DNA from: Methylocystis echinoides
Lineage (GTDB): Bacteria > Pseudomonadota > Alphaproteobacteria > Rhizobiales > Beijerinckiaceae
Length of the DNA stretch: 64,000 nt
Assembly (NCBI RefSeq): GCF_027923385.1
Contig: NZ_BSEC01000001.1
Span: 1,004,501 to 1,068,500, forward strand
Direction of reading: 5' to 3'
Below are positions 8,351-16,564 of the stretch, piece after piece (the stretch's first letter is position 1; each line of letters opens with the position of its first letter). The notes under the pieces are model-generated. The model ran no database searches, was not told the DNA's origin, and saw nothing but the letters and a program-made list of their open reading frames with translations. A program made the translations under genes and the position numbers.

Positions 8351-10538
8351 ATCCGCCATTCTCTCCGCCTGCTGTCGTCTCCGACGCGAGATAACGCTCC
8401 AGCGCCGTCGGGCGCCGCCGCCGCGCGCCGGCCAGCGCCGCGTCGCTGTACCAGGCGCGCGGGCCATTGGCGCCGTCGAGGCCGTACCGGGCGCGCAGCG
8501 CGCGGGGCCGCAGCGCCGCCGTCAGGCGCGCCTCGATCTGCGAGATGGTGAGATTGTCCACGACATAGACGCCCTGGCGGTCGACATGCGCAATCTCGTC
8601 GCGCACCAGACGATTGAGCGCCGCCGTCAGATTGTCGCGCACATTCTGCGACAGCAGCAGGAGCGAGGGGTCCTGCGGATCGATCTCGCTCATATCGCCG
8701 TGCACGGGCCGCGCGAGGCGCAGCATCGCCTTCATCGCGCGGATGTCGACGGGTTCTTCCTCGTCGTCGCTGAGATCGAGCGGCGCCGTGAACTGGCGCC
8801 GCTCGCGCGCCTCGAAGCCGCGTTTGAAGATCTCCGACAGAAATTTCATGATGAACAGGAAAGCGTCCTGCGCCACGGCCACGCCGATCGCCATGGTCGA
8901 GTCCGGCGTGAAGCTCCAGAAGGCTTCGCGCGCGAGTTCGAACTTGTTGCGCTCGCTCGAATGGGCGCGCATGAAGGCGTCGCTTTTCTTCAGCAGTTCG
9001 CGCACCTCGTCTTCGGAAAGCCCGACGGGCTTGCCGGCGACGACGCAGGCGTCGACCAGCGCCTTCGCCTCGTTGAAGCCATTCGCCGCCGCGCTCCGGT
9101 CCGAGGCCGGCGCGGCGCGGATGCGGGCGACGACGGCGTTGAGTTCGTCACGCAGGCCGCCATCGAGGCTGCATTTCTTGTCGAAGGCCGCGCGCGCGAC
9201 GCGCGTCTCGTCGCGCGCCGAGAGAAGATCGCGCGCCTCGCCCTGCGGCTCGCAGGCAAAATCGCGCGGCACGGACGCGGGCAGGGCGTTGGACGGACGC
9301 GCGGCGGCGAGGATCGGCTCGCAGAGCGGCTTGGCCTCGCGGACTTTCGCCCATGTCGGCTCGACGCGGAGCTGGTCGCGCAGCGCGGTAAGGTCGCGCA
9401 GCGTGACGTCGAGATCGAGGGCGGCTTCGCCCTTCGGCATGGGGCGCTTCGCCGCCGCCGCGGCGACTTCGGCTTTCTGCTTCAGCGCAATGGACTGCGC
9501 GGCGAGCGCGTCGCGCTTTCTCAGCGCGGCGGCGCGTTCCGTCGTCGGTCCGGCGAGCGTCTGGCGGATCGTGGCGGCGCGATGGTTGGCTTCCTCGGCC
9601 TTGAGCCGATGCGCGCGGCAGTTCGGTCCGCAGGTTGCGCCCTTGTTGTCGAGTCCGTGCTCCGCGTCGACGGCGAGCTGCTCCTCGCGCTGCGCCTCGG
9701 CGGCAAGGGTGGCGATCTCGTCCTGTTTGGATTTGATGATGGCGTCGAAGTTGGCGGCGCTTTTCTCCAGCGTCGCCATCTCGGCGCGCGCCTCGTCGAT
9801 CTGGCGGCGCGCGGCCTGCGCGCTTTCCAGCTCCGCCGCCGCCTCGCGCGCGGCTTTGGCGAGAACCGCCTGCTGCGCCTCCTGGCTCTTGCGAATGGCG
9901 TCGCGCAGCGCCGGGCCGGCGGCGCGGGCGGTGTCGATCAACCCGTCGAGCGCGCCCAGATAGGCGGCGAAGGACGGATTGGCGACGATCTTTGCAGATG
10001 TCGCCTCATAGGCCGCGCCGATCTGCTTCGTCGCCGGCAGGACGACTTCGGCGGCGAGCTCCATGGGTTGCAGCTCGGCGACGATCTTGCGCGAACTGAG
10101 CTTGAAGATGTTGTTGTAATAGTAGGTGAAGGAGAAAAAGGCGGAGATCGAGAAGACGAACAGAAACACCGCCGCCGTCACGAGCGTCTTCATCACCATG
10201 CGCTCGCGGGCCATGTGGCGGCGCGCGATCAGCGCGGCGAGATCGGCGCCGAGCGACCAGGAGGTCGACGCCAGCATGACAAGGACGGCCGAGGTGGCGA
10301 CGAGGGTGCCGGCGATGCCGACAATGTCGCCCGGCTCCTTCTGCATGATGTCGATCATGCCGGAGGAGGTCGTGTAGAAGACCCAGGCGAGAACCGGCAG
10401 GGTGACCGCCATGCCGACCCGGCCAAGGTCGAAATCGCCGGCCCAGAAGCGCCTGAGCGGGGCGAGAAGCGCGGAAGTCCGGGCCGGCCGTGGCGTGGCC
10501 GGGGCGTCTGTGCGGGCAGGCGGGGTCGCGACAGTCAT
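8349..10538 (-). CDS. Large coiled-coil membrane protein of unknown function
   Basis: Protein of 729 residues. After a proline/alanine-rich N-terminus there are three membrane helices (about 42-62, 72-95, 117-141), then a long alanine/glutamate-rich coiled coil (about 205-365) with a CGPNC pair near 303-307. A less regular domain follows with further Cys (about 406, 429, 456, 498), then a fourth hydrophobic helix (about 548-568) and an acidic DDEEEP segment (about 591-596) before the C-terminal region. It converges on the GTPase-like pair with about 40 bases between stops, which is why I group the three as a candidate system. No family was recognised. The opposite strand has an equally long open frame, but the membrane helices and coiled coil argue for this strand. 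Confidence 0.7.
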   Translation of the reverse strand: MTVATPPARTDAPATPRPARTSALLAPLRRFWAGDFDLGRVGMAVTLPVLAWVFYTTSSGMIDIMQKEPGDIVGIAGTLVATSAVLVMLASTSWSLGADLAALIARRHMARERMVMKTLVTAAVFLFVFSISAFFSFTYYYNNIFKLSSRKIVAELQPMELAAEVVLPATKQIGAAYEATSAKIVANPSFAAYLGALDGLIDTARAAGPALRDAIRKSQEAQQAVLAKAAREAAAELESAQAARRQIDEARAEMATLEKSAANFDAIIKSKQDEIATLAAEAQREEQLAVDAEHGLDNKGATCGPNCRAHRLKAEEANHRAATIRQTLAGPTTERAAALRKRDALAAQSIALKQKAEVAAAAAKRPMPKGEAALDLDVTLRDLTALRDQLRVEPTWAKVREAKPLCEPILAAARPSNALPASVPRDFACEPQGEARDLLSARDETRVARAAFDKKCSLDGGLRDELNAVVARIRAAPASDRSAAANGFNEAKALVDACVVAGKPVGLSEDEVRELLKKSDAFMRAHSSERNKFELAREAFWSFTPDSTMAIGVAVAQDAFLFIMKFLSEIFKRGFEARERRQFTAPLDLSDDEEEPVDIRAMKAMLRLARPVHGDMSEIDPQDPSLLLLSQNVRDNLTAALNRLVRDEIAHVDRQGVYVVDNLTISQIEARLTAALRPRALRARYGLDGANGPRAWYSDAALAGARRRRPTALERYLASETTAGGENGG

Positions 10539-10812
10539 CGAAACAGGCTCCTCACTCCTTGCCCCGCCGCCGAAGCGTTTCGGTTGATGGATCGGAAATG
10601 AGACCTATTTTTGCCTTTTCGCAAGCGCCCCGGGCGGGCTCGGCGCACCCAGGGCCGCAAGCGCCCGGCAGGGCGGGTTTTCCTCCCCGGACTTTCGTGT
10701 TAGAGGGCCGGGAGGCTCCATATCAGCGCCGGCGCGGGATCGCGGCAGAAAGCGCGCCGGGCCTCTTGTCTCGCGGCCCCTTGAAGGTCGCGCAACACAA
10801 CAGGAACAAGCC
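10539..10812. other. Divergent intergenic region upstream of hpnH
   Basis: About 270 bases separate the membrane-protein start and hpnH. No hairpin, repeat of the two dispersed families or strong promoter match was recognised; it should nonetheless carry the hpnH promoter. Confidence 0.35.
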
Positions 10813-11964
10813 GTGTCCATACCTTTCCGTTACGTTGCGAAAATCGGCGCCTATCTCGTCAAGCAGCATCTCCTCGGCAGAAAACGCTACCCGCTGGTGC
10901 TCATGCTGGAGCCGCTGTTCCGCTGCAATCTGGCCTGCTCCGGCTGCGGCAAGATCGATTATCCCGATCACATTCTCAACAAGCGCCTGTCGGTCGAGGA
11001 ATGCCTCGAATCCGTGGATGAATGCGGCGCGCCGGTCGTGGTCATCGCTGGCGGCGAGCCGCTGCTGCACAAGGATCTGCCGCAGATCGTCGAAGGCATC
11101 ACCAAGCGCGGCAAATTCGCCATCGTTTGCACCAACGCCTTGCTGCTGGCCAAGAAAATCGACCAGTACAAGCCCTCGCCCTACTTCACCTGGTCGATCC
11201 ATCTCGATGGCGACAAGGAGATGCATGATCGCGCGGTGAGCCAGGACGGCGTCTATGAGCGCGCGGTCGAGGCGATCAAGCTCGCCAAGTCGAAGGGCTT
11301 CCGCGTCACCACGAACAGCACTTTCTTCGCGGACGCCGATCCCGAGCGCGTGGCGAAGTTCCTCGACGAGACGACGGCGATGGGCATTGACGGCATGACC
11401 GTCTCGCCGGGCTACGCCTATGAGCGCGCCCCGGACCAGACCCACTTCCTCAATCGCCAGAAGACGAAGGAACTGTTCCGCGCCATTCTGCGGCGCGGCC
11501 GCGGCGGGCGGAGCTGGGCCTTCCAGCAATCCGGCCTGTTCATGAATTTCCTTGCCGGCAATGAGACTTACGCCTGCACGCCGTGGGGCAATCCGCTGCG
11601 CACGGTGTTTGGCTGGCAGCGTCCCTGCTATCTGCTCGGCGAAGGCTACGTCCCGACCTTCAAGCAGTTGATGGAAGAGACGAACTGGGACGCCTATGGC
11701 GTCGGCAACTACGAGAAATGCGCCGACTGCATGGTCCATTGCGGCTTCGAGCCGACGGCCGTGGCGGATACGGTGATGCGCCCGTGGAAGGCGGCCGCTG
11801 TCGCGCTCTTTGGCGTGCGCACGGAAGGCCCGATGGCGCCGGACATCTCACTCGAGAACCAGCGTCCGGCCGAATATGTCTACGACGAAAATATCGCCAA
11901 GCTCTCAGAGATCCGCGAGCACGAGGCGAAGCAGCGGTCCGAGCAGCGGTCCACAGCGGCCTAA
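10813..11964 (+). CDS. hpnH: Adenosyl-hopene transferase HpnH (radical SAM)
   Basis: Radical SAM enzyme that joins 5'-deoxyadenosine to diploptene, the first step of extended (C35) hopanoid side-chain formation. The 383-residue protein starts at a GTG (MSIPFRYVAKIGAYLVKQHL). It has the cluster motif CNLACSGC with C38, C42 and C45, followed by the characteristic GKIDYP. VVVIAGGEPLLH is the SAM-contacting GGE motif. C-terminal cysteines (EKCADCMVHCGFEP) are typical of this family. It is convergent with hpnG, whose 3' end overlaps it by 60 bases. Confidence 0.95.
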   Translation: MSIPFRYVAKIGAYLVKQHLLGRKRYPLVLMLEPLFRCNLACSGCGKIDYPDHILNKRLSVEECLESVDECGAPVVVIAGGEPLLHKDLPQIVEGITKRGKFAIVCTNALLLAKKIDQYKPSPYFTWSIHLDGDKEMHDRAVSQDGVYERAVEAIKLAKSKGFRVTTNSTFFADADPERVAKFLDETTAMGIDGMTVSPGYAYERAPDQTHFLNRQKTKELFRAILRRGRGGRSWAFQQSGLFMNFLAGNETYACTPWGNPLRTVFGWQRPCYLLGEGYVPTFKQLMEETNWDAYGVGNYEKCADCMVHCGFEPTAVADTVMRPWKAAAVALFGVRTEGPMAPDISLENQRPAEYVYDENIAKLSEIREHEAKQRSEQRSTAA

Positions 11965-12639
11965 AGAGCTGAAGGCCGCGCGGGAATCGAGACCCGCGAG
12001 GATCAGGCCGCCGATCTGATGGGGCGCGCGAATCAGTTCGCGCGCCACAATTTTTCCATCCACGTCGCCGTCGGGGGTCAGAGCCATGGCCGCGAGCGGC
12101 GGCAGGGCGCGGTGCGCCGGATCGCTGATCGCGCGCATGACGGCGAAGGGAATGTCCCGGCCGCGGGCGAAATCCGCCGCGAGATGCGATTCCATGTCGA
12201 CGGCGGCGGCGTTGGCGTTTTCGCGCAGGCGCATCTTGGCGTGGCGGTCCATCGCCGGCTCGTCGACGCCGACAATCGCCCCTGGCACAACCTTGCAGCC
12301 CTTGGCGGCCGCGCCCTCGGTGAGCGCGTCGGAGAGGCGGCCATGCGTCTCATGGCGATCGGCGCCGGAGACGACGGCGTCGGCGATGACGAGATCGCCG
12401 GGGCGCAGCGCATGATCGAGCGCCCCCGCCAGCCCGAAGCTGACCACGGCGGCGAAGCGTTTTTCCTGAAGCTGGTCGAGATCGGCGCGCAGCTTGACGA
12501 CATTTGCGCCGCTGCACAGGACGACCACTCCTTCGCCGGCGACACAGGCGGCCTCGCGTTTCATGCCGGTGACGACGAGAACGGGGCCCTGCGCCGGAAC
12601 TCTGGCCGTCTCGCGGCGACGGCTCTCAAGCAGCGTCAT
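11905..12639 (-). CDS. hpnG: Hopanoid-associated nucleosidase/phosphorylase HpnG
   Basis: Member of the phosphorylase/nucleosidase superfamily, proposed to release adenine from adenosylhopane on the way to ribosylhopane. The 244-residue protein carries VSFGLAGALDHALRPGDLVIAD, the usual nucleoside-phosphorylase loop, and AAAVDMESHLAADFA, the nucleobase/ribose-binding MES motif. Identification leans on the adjacent hpnH and shc. The C-terminal about 20 residues are encoded inside the hpnH coding region on the other strand. The start at 12639 is the only convenient ATG. Confidence 0.88.
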   Translation of the reverse strand: MTLLESRRRETARVPAQGPVLVVTGMKREAACVAGEGVVVLCSGANVVKLRADLDQLQEKRFAAVVSFGLAGALDHALRPGDLVIADAVVSGADRHETHGRLSDALTEGAAAKGCKVVPGAIVGVDEPAMDRHAKMRLRENANAAAVDMESHLAADFARGRDIPFAVMRAISDPAHRALPPLAAMALTPDGDVDGKIVARELIRAPHQIGGLILAGLDSRAAFSSLGRCGPLLGPLLRLVLADL

Positions 12640-12712
12640 GAGGGCTCCCCTGTTCGTGAGCGTTGGCTTTTACTCCCCCGGAAGAAGGGCGAAGTCAACG
12701 GTCAACAGGGTC

Positions 12713-12739
12713 GCCCCCTCTCCCCGCCTTGACGGCGGG
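12713..12739. repeat. CCCTCTCCCCGCC dispersed repeat, copy 3
   Basis: GCCCCCTCTCCCCGCCTTGACGGCGGG, a partial copy upstream of hpnG, close to a fuller copy at 12765. Confidence 0.5.
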
Positions 12740-12764
12740 TAGAAAGATCGGGCGACTGTTTTTG

Positions 12765-12812
12765 CGGCTTTGCCCCTCACCCCGACCCTCTCCCCGTTTT
12801 ACGGGGAGAGGG
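12765..12812. repeat. CCCTCTCCCCG palindromic repeat, copy 4
   Basis: The sequence CGGCTTTGCCCCTCACCC then GACCCTCTCCCCG-TTTTA-CGGGGAGAGGG closes a perfect palindrome just downstream of the shc stop. The first 18 bases recur almost unchanged at 22634. It may act as the shc terminator. Confidence 0.65.
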
Positions 12813-12817
12813 CGCGC

Positions 12818-14794
12818 CTACAGCCCCACCGTCACAAGTTTGCTGTTCGTGTTCAGCAGGTTGCGGTAGCGCGCCAGCGCCCACAGCGGGAAGAATTTCG
12901 CATAGCCGTGGTAGCGCAGATAAAAGACGCGCGGGAAGCCGGTGGCGGTGAAGCGGGCCTCGTTCCACAGGCCATGCTGCGCCTGCGTCGCCTGCAAATA
13001 GGCGACGCCGCGCGCCACCGCCGGGTGATCCACATCGCCCGAGGCCATCAGCGCCAGCACGGCCCAGGCCGTCTGCGAGGCGGTGGAGGGGGCGGGCTCA
13101 TAGCCCTTGTAGTCCATCTTGTAGCTGGAGAGATCCTCGCCCCAGCCGCCATCCGGGTTCTGGATCGAGACGAGCCAATTCACCGCGCGGCGGTAGGACT
13201 CGTGCTCATGCGGCAGGCCGGCGGCGTTTAGCGCGCAAAGCGCCGACCACGTGCCATACACATAATTGGCGCCCCAGCGGCCGAACCAGGACCCGTCCTT
13301 CTCCTGATCCTCGATGATGTAATCGACGCCGCGCTTGAGGCAGTCGCTCGTCTCGACCGTATCGCCGAGCTGCGCAAGCAGCGAGACGCAGCGCGCCGAG
13401 ACGTCCACCGTCGGCGGATCGAGCAGGGCGCCATGATCGGCGAAGGGAATGTGGTTGAGATAGTGGTAGCAATTGTCGGCGTCGAAGGCGCCCCAGCCGC
13501 CATTCTTCGACTGCATCCCCTCGATCCATTCCTTCGCGCGGGCGATGCGCTCGGCATAGGGCTTGGCGCCTTCATTCGCCGTGAGGCGATCCATGGCGGT
13601 GGCGACGACGGCGGTGTCGTCGACGTCCGGATAATAGGCGTTGGCGTATTGGAAGGCCCAGCCGCCCGGACGCAGGTTCGGGCGCTGCACGGCCCAGTCG
13701 CCCTTCACGTCGAGCACCTGCAACGGCGCCAGCCAGTCGAGCGCCTCGCGGGCGCGTTCGCGCGCGTCGGCGTCGCCGGTTTCGAGCAGCGCATGGGCGA
13801 CGAGCGAGGTGTCCCACACCGGCGAGACGCAGGGCTGGCAATAGGCTTCCGTCTCATTGACGACGAGCAGCCGCTCGATCGACTCGCGCGCGTCCTTCAC
13901 GCGCTGGTCGCTCGCGGGGATTCCGAGCACGTCATACATCAGCAGACTGTTCACCATCGCCGGGAAGATGGCGCCGAGACCGTCGACGCCGTTGAGGCGC
14001 TCGGTCGTCCAGCGTTCCGCAAGCTCGATCGAGCGTTCGCGCGGACCCTTCGGCATATGCGGCTCGAGGACGCGCAGCAGCTTGTCGATCTCGCCGAAAA
14101 TATGCGCCCACGGCCAGGTCTGGTGCTCGCCCTTCGGCCACACCTTCACCTCTTCCGGCGGCGTGGTGAAAAGCTCCTGAATGCGTACGCCCTTGGGATT
14201 CTTCGCCTGCGGCTTCTTCGTCATCAGCACGAGAAGCGGCACCAGCACGGTGCGGCCCCAATAGGAAATCTTGTCGAGATGGAAGGGGAACCAGCGCGGC
14301 AGCAGCATGATTTCCACAGGCATCACCGGCACGCCGCGCCACGGGATTTCGCCATAGAGCGCGAGCAGCGAGCGGGTGAAGACATTGGTCGTCGCCGCGC
14401 CGCCATGCGCGAGAATGGCTTCGCGGGCGCGCACCATATGCGGCGCATTGATGTCGTCGCCAATCATCTTGAGCCCGAAATAGGCCTTCACGCTGGCGCT
14501 GATATTGAAGTCGCCGTCCTGAAACAGCGGCCAGCCGCCGTGACGGTCGCTCTGCGTGCGGCGCAGATAGACGCCGATCTTGCGTTCGAGTTCAGCGTCG
14601 ACCGGCTCGGCGCGGAAATGGCGCATCAGCACATATTCCGCCGGGATCGTCGTGTCGGCCTCGAGCTCGAAACACCAGTGGCCATCGGCCTTGCCGAGAG
14701 CGAGCAGGGCGCGCTTGGCGCTCTGGATGCTGGCTTCGAGCGCTTCGGCGTCGTTTCGCGTCAGGGTCGTTTCAACGCGCGCGGCTGCGGTCAT
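12818..14794 (-). CDS. shc: Squalene-hopene cyclase
   Basis: Cyclises squalene to hopene/hopanol, the committed step of hopanoid synthesis, as a monotopic membrane enzyme. I choose the ATG at 14794 (MTAAARVETT), which has AAAGGA six to seven bases upstream, rather than the in-frame ATG at 14821 that abuts the preceding gene; this gives 658 residues, normal for the family. The catalytic acid motif DVDD lies at 390-393. Several QW repeats are visible (GSWFGRWG, NPDGGWGED, QSKNGGWGAF). The enzyme is separated from hpnBCDE by three unrelated-looking genes. The upstream HTH gene ends only a few tens of bases before the start and may be cotranscribed. Confidence 0.96.
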   Translation of the reverse strand: MTAAARVETTLTRNDAEALEASIQSAKRALLALGKADGHWCFELEADTTIPAEYVLMRHFRAEPVDAELERKIGVYLRRTQSDRHGGWPLFQDGDFNISASVKAYFGLKMIGDDINAPHMVRAREAILAHGGAATTNVFTRSLLALYGEIPWRGVPVMPVEIMLLPRWFPFHLDKISYWGRTVLVPLLVLMTKKPQAKNPKGVRIQELFTTPPEEVKVWPKGEHQTWPWAHIFGEIDKLLRVLEPHMPKGPRERSIELAERWTTERLNGVDGLGAIFPAMVNSLLMYDVLGIPASDQRVKDARESIERLLVVNETEAYCQPCVSPVWDTSLVAHALLETGDADARERAREALDWLAPLQVLDVKGDWAVQRPNLRPGGWAFQYANAYYPDVDDTAVVATAMDRLTANEGAKPYAERIARAKEWIEGMQSKNGGWGAFDADNCYHYLNHIPFADHGALLDPPTVDVSARCVSLLAQLGDTVETSDCLKRGVDYIIEDQEKDGSWFGRWGANYVYGTWSALCALNAAGLPHEHESYRRAVNWLVSIQNPDGGWGEDLSSYKMDYKGYEPAPSTASQTAWAVLALMASGDVDHPAVARGVAYLQATQAQHGLWNEARFTATGFPRVFYLRYHGYAKFFPLWALARYRNLLNTNSKLVTVGL

Positions 14795-14821
14795 GGTCAA
14801 TCCTTTTTCTGAATGCGTCAT

Positions 14822-15115
14822 TTAGGCGATGCGGAGCGACGCCGCCTGCGGGGCGCCGGCGTGCGGCTTCACGACGATTTCCACGTCCTGTCCCAGCGCG
14901 ACGAGAAAGCGCAGCAGCCGCTCCACGGAAAACTGCCGGAAGTCGCCATGCAGCAGCTTGGAGACGTCGGGCTGCTTCACGCCGAAGAGCCGCGCCGCCT
15001 CGGTCTGCTTGAGGCCGCGCTCCTTCAGCAGCGCGTCGATCTTGTGCGCGAGCTGCGCCTTGAGGAGATGGTCCTCGGCCGCCTGCGCGCGGTGGGGGGA
15101 AAGCGCGTCGGTCAT
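14822..15115 (-). CDS. HTH (XRE/HigA-like) DNA-binding protein, orphan antitoxin-like
   Basis: Small 97-residue protein starting MTDALSPHRAQ. A Cro/C1-type helix-turn-helix occupies about 25-75: LKQTEAARLFGVKQPDVSKL, then a second half RFLVALGQDVEIVVKP, which is typical of antitoxins paired with RelE/HigB-type toxins. No toxin gene lies upstream on the same strand; the next gene upstream is divergent. It sits immediately before shc and may therefore act as a regulator of that gene or of itself. A longer reading frame reaches 15226, but the family-like N-terminus and ATG at 15115 are preferred. Confidence 0.8.
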   Translation of the reverse strand: MTDALSPHRAQAAEDHLLKAQLAHKIDALLKERGLKQTEAARLFGVKQPDVSKLLHGDFRQFSVERLLRFLVALGQDVEIVVKPHAGAPQAASLRIA

Positions 15116-15246
15116 GATGATCCGCGGACGATTATAGTGATTTGACCATATCGTCAAGCCGGCCTCTGGCGCGTCGATTGCTACCCGTGAGGGAGGACGG
15201 CCGTTTTGCGGCCCGACGCCCGACATTGTTCGAAAGAGGCAGGCCC

Positions 15247-15618
15247 ATGGACGAGCTTTTTGTGATTTGTCGGACAGTCGAGATCGAGGACGGCGAAGCC
15301 ACGGGTTTCGTGCTGATGAAGGCGGAGGAGGGCGGCGACGCCGCGCCCTGGCCGATCCTGATCACCCGCAAGGGCAATAATTTCTACGGCTTCGAGAACG
15401 CCTGCCCGCATGAGGGGACGCGGCTCGACACGAACCCCGGCTCCTTCATGGACGAGGAAAACAATTTCATCGAATGCGGCCGGCATCACGCGCAATTCGA
15501 CATCGACACGGGCGAATGTTTCATCGGCCCCTGTCAGGGCGCCCGCCTCACGCCGATCAAGCTGGTCATCGACGACGGCGACGTCTGCGTGACCGGCGTC
15601 ATGCTGGCGGATGCGTGA
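15247..15618 (+). CDS. Rieske-type [2Fe-2S] domain protein
   Basis: Small 123-residue protein consisting essentially of a Rieske ferredoxin fold. Cluster ligands are C53 and H55 in CPHEGTRLD, and C77 and H80 in CGRHHAQF. The start MDELFVICR at 15247 has GAAAGAGGC upstream. Stand-alone Rieske proteins of this size usually act as electron carriers for oxygenases or as soluble redox partners; no oxygenase is nearby. It is followed after 10 bases by a gene of unknown function, likely in the same operon. Its position inside the hopanoid locus is notable but does not prove a role in it. Confidence 0.85.
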   Translation: MDELFVICRTVEIEDGEATGFVLMKAEEGGDAAPWPILITRKGNNFYGFENACPHEGTRLDTNPGSFMDEENNFIECGRHHAQFDIDTGECFIGPCQGARLTPIKLVIDDGDVCVTGVMLADA

Positions 15619-15628
15619 GGGCCCGGCG

Positions 15629-16381
15629 ATGACGGACATGGCCGAACTGCAAAACCGCAAGAAACGCATCAATCTGGCGATCGTCTATGTCGATCCGGAC
15701 GCTTTCGTTGCGAATTACCTCGGTTGGCTCGAGATAACGACGTTCATCACCGCGCTGCGCGCCGGGGAGGCCGAGGCGCCGGCCGATGGCGTGACGCCAC
15801 AACTGACTCCGCAACAGTTGAAGGGAGGCGTCGCCGCCAAATATGGCTCTGACGCGATCTTCGCTTTTTGCATGACGGCGGCGCTGAAGGGCGACAGGGC
15901 GGCGGTCGACAAGGTCGACGCCGCGTTGACTGAATTGCTGGGCAAGGATTTTCCCGGCTCCGTCGCCTTCTGGAGTTTCCGCTCGGCCAATGAGTCGCCG
16001 ATCAGCCTGGAGGATCACGTGGGCGCGGCGGCTTACAAGATGCTCGCCGGCGACATCCCGCCGCCGCCGATGCGCGCGCGGGAGAACTGGAACGCCGGGC
16101 TGCGCTTCTTCGAGAAAGCGCGACAGTCGAACTTCGTGCAGGAAATCATGTATCCGCTCGCGGTCTGGACGCGCGCCAAATGGAGCGAGACGCTGGAAAA
16201 GGGCGTGGCGTTCATGGCCCATATCGAGGACAGCGTCCCCGAGTTGAAGGATTGTCTGGCCGAGACGCGCAACGATCAGGCCTTCATCGCCAATATGCTG
16301 CTGAAAATGGCGCCGGCGATCGAGCAGGATCTGAGTGACGATACGCAGGGGTTTTTGAGGTCGCTGGCGCGGCGGGGGTAG
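15629..16381 (+). CDS. Hypothetical protein downstream of Rieske gene
   Basis: Protein of 250 residues from the ATG at 15629 (MTDMAELQNRK). It looks soluble and mostly helical, with no signal peptide, membrane segment or recognised motif. The distance of 10 bases from the Rieske stop suggests an operon and perhaps a shared function. I do not recognise the family. Confidence 0.65.
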   Translation: MTDMAELQNRKKRINLAIVYVDPDAFVANYLGWLEITTFITALRAGEAEAPADGVTPQLTPQQLKGGVAAKYGSDAIFAFCMTAALKGDRAAVDKVDAALTELLGKDFPGSVAFWSFRSANESPISLEDHVGAAAYKMLAGDIPPPPMRARENWNAGLRFFEKARQSNFVQEIMYPLAVWTRAKWSETLEKGVAFMAHIEDSVPELKDCLAETRNDQAFIANMLLKMAPAIEQDLSDDTQGFLRSLARRG

Positions 16382-16389
16382 TGAGGCTG

Positions 16390-16560
16390 TGCCGGGAGGC
16401 CCCCTCCCCAACCCTCCCCCGCTTCGCGGGAGAGGGAGCAGCTTGGCGCCCTCACAATGAGTGCTGATCGTGAGCGTCCCCTCTCCCGCCATAGCCCGTC
16501 TGCGAAGACGGGCGTCCTACGCCGCCTTATGGCGGGGGAGGGACAGGGAGGGGGCCTCTC
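16390..16560. repeat. Composite inverted repeat of the CCCTCTCCCGC family, copy 5
   Basis: About 170 bases between two convergent genes. The left part reads GGCCCCCTCCCCAACCCTCC then a CGCTTCGCG hairpin. The right part ends with GGGAGGGACAGGGAGG then GGGCC, the inverted counterpart, so the whole can fold back on itself. A second internal hairpin, CCCGTCTGCGAAGACGGG, lies near 16496-16513. It probably stops transcription of both hpnE and the unknown gene. Confidence 0.65.
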
Positions 16561-16564
16561 AGCT

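Noticed and set aside
8259..10601. 780-codon open frame on the plus strand opposite the membrane protein
   Set aside because: Arg/Gly-rich, without domains; it is the mirror of the coiled-coil gene, whose helices and membrane segments make biological sense.
14822..15246. Complete toxin-antitoxin module
   Set aside because: Only the antitoxin-like gene is present; no RelE/HigB-type toxin on either side.
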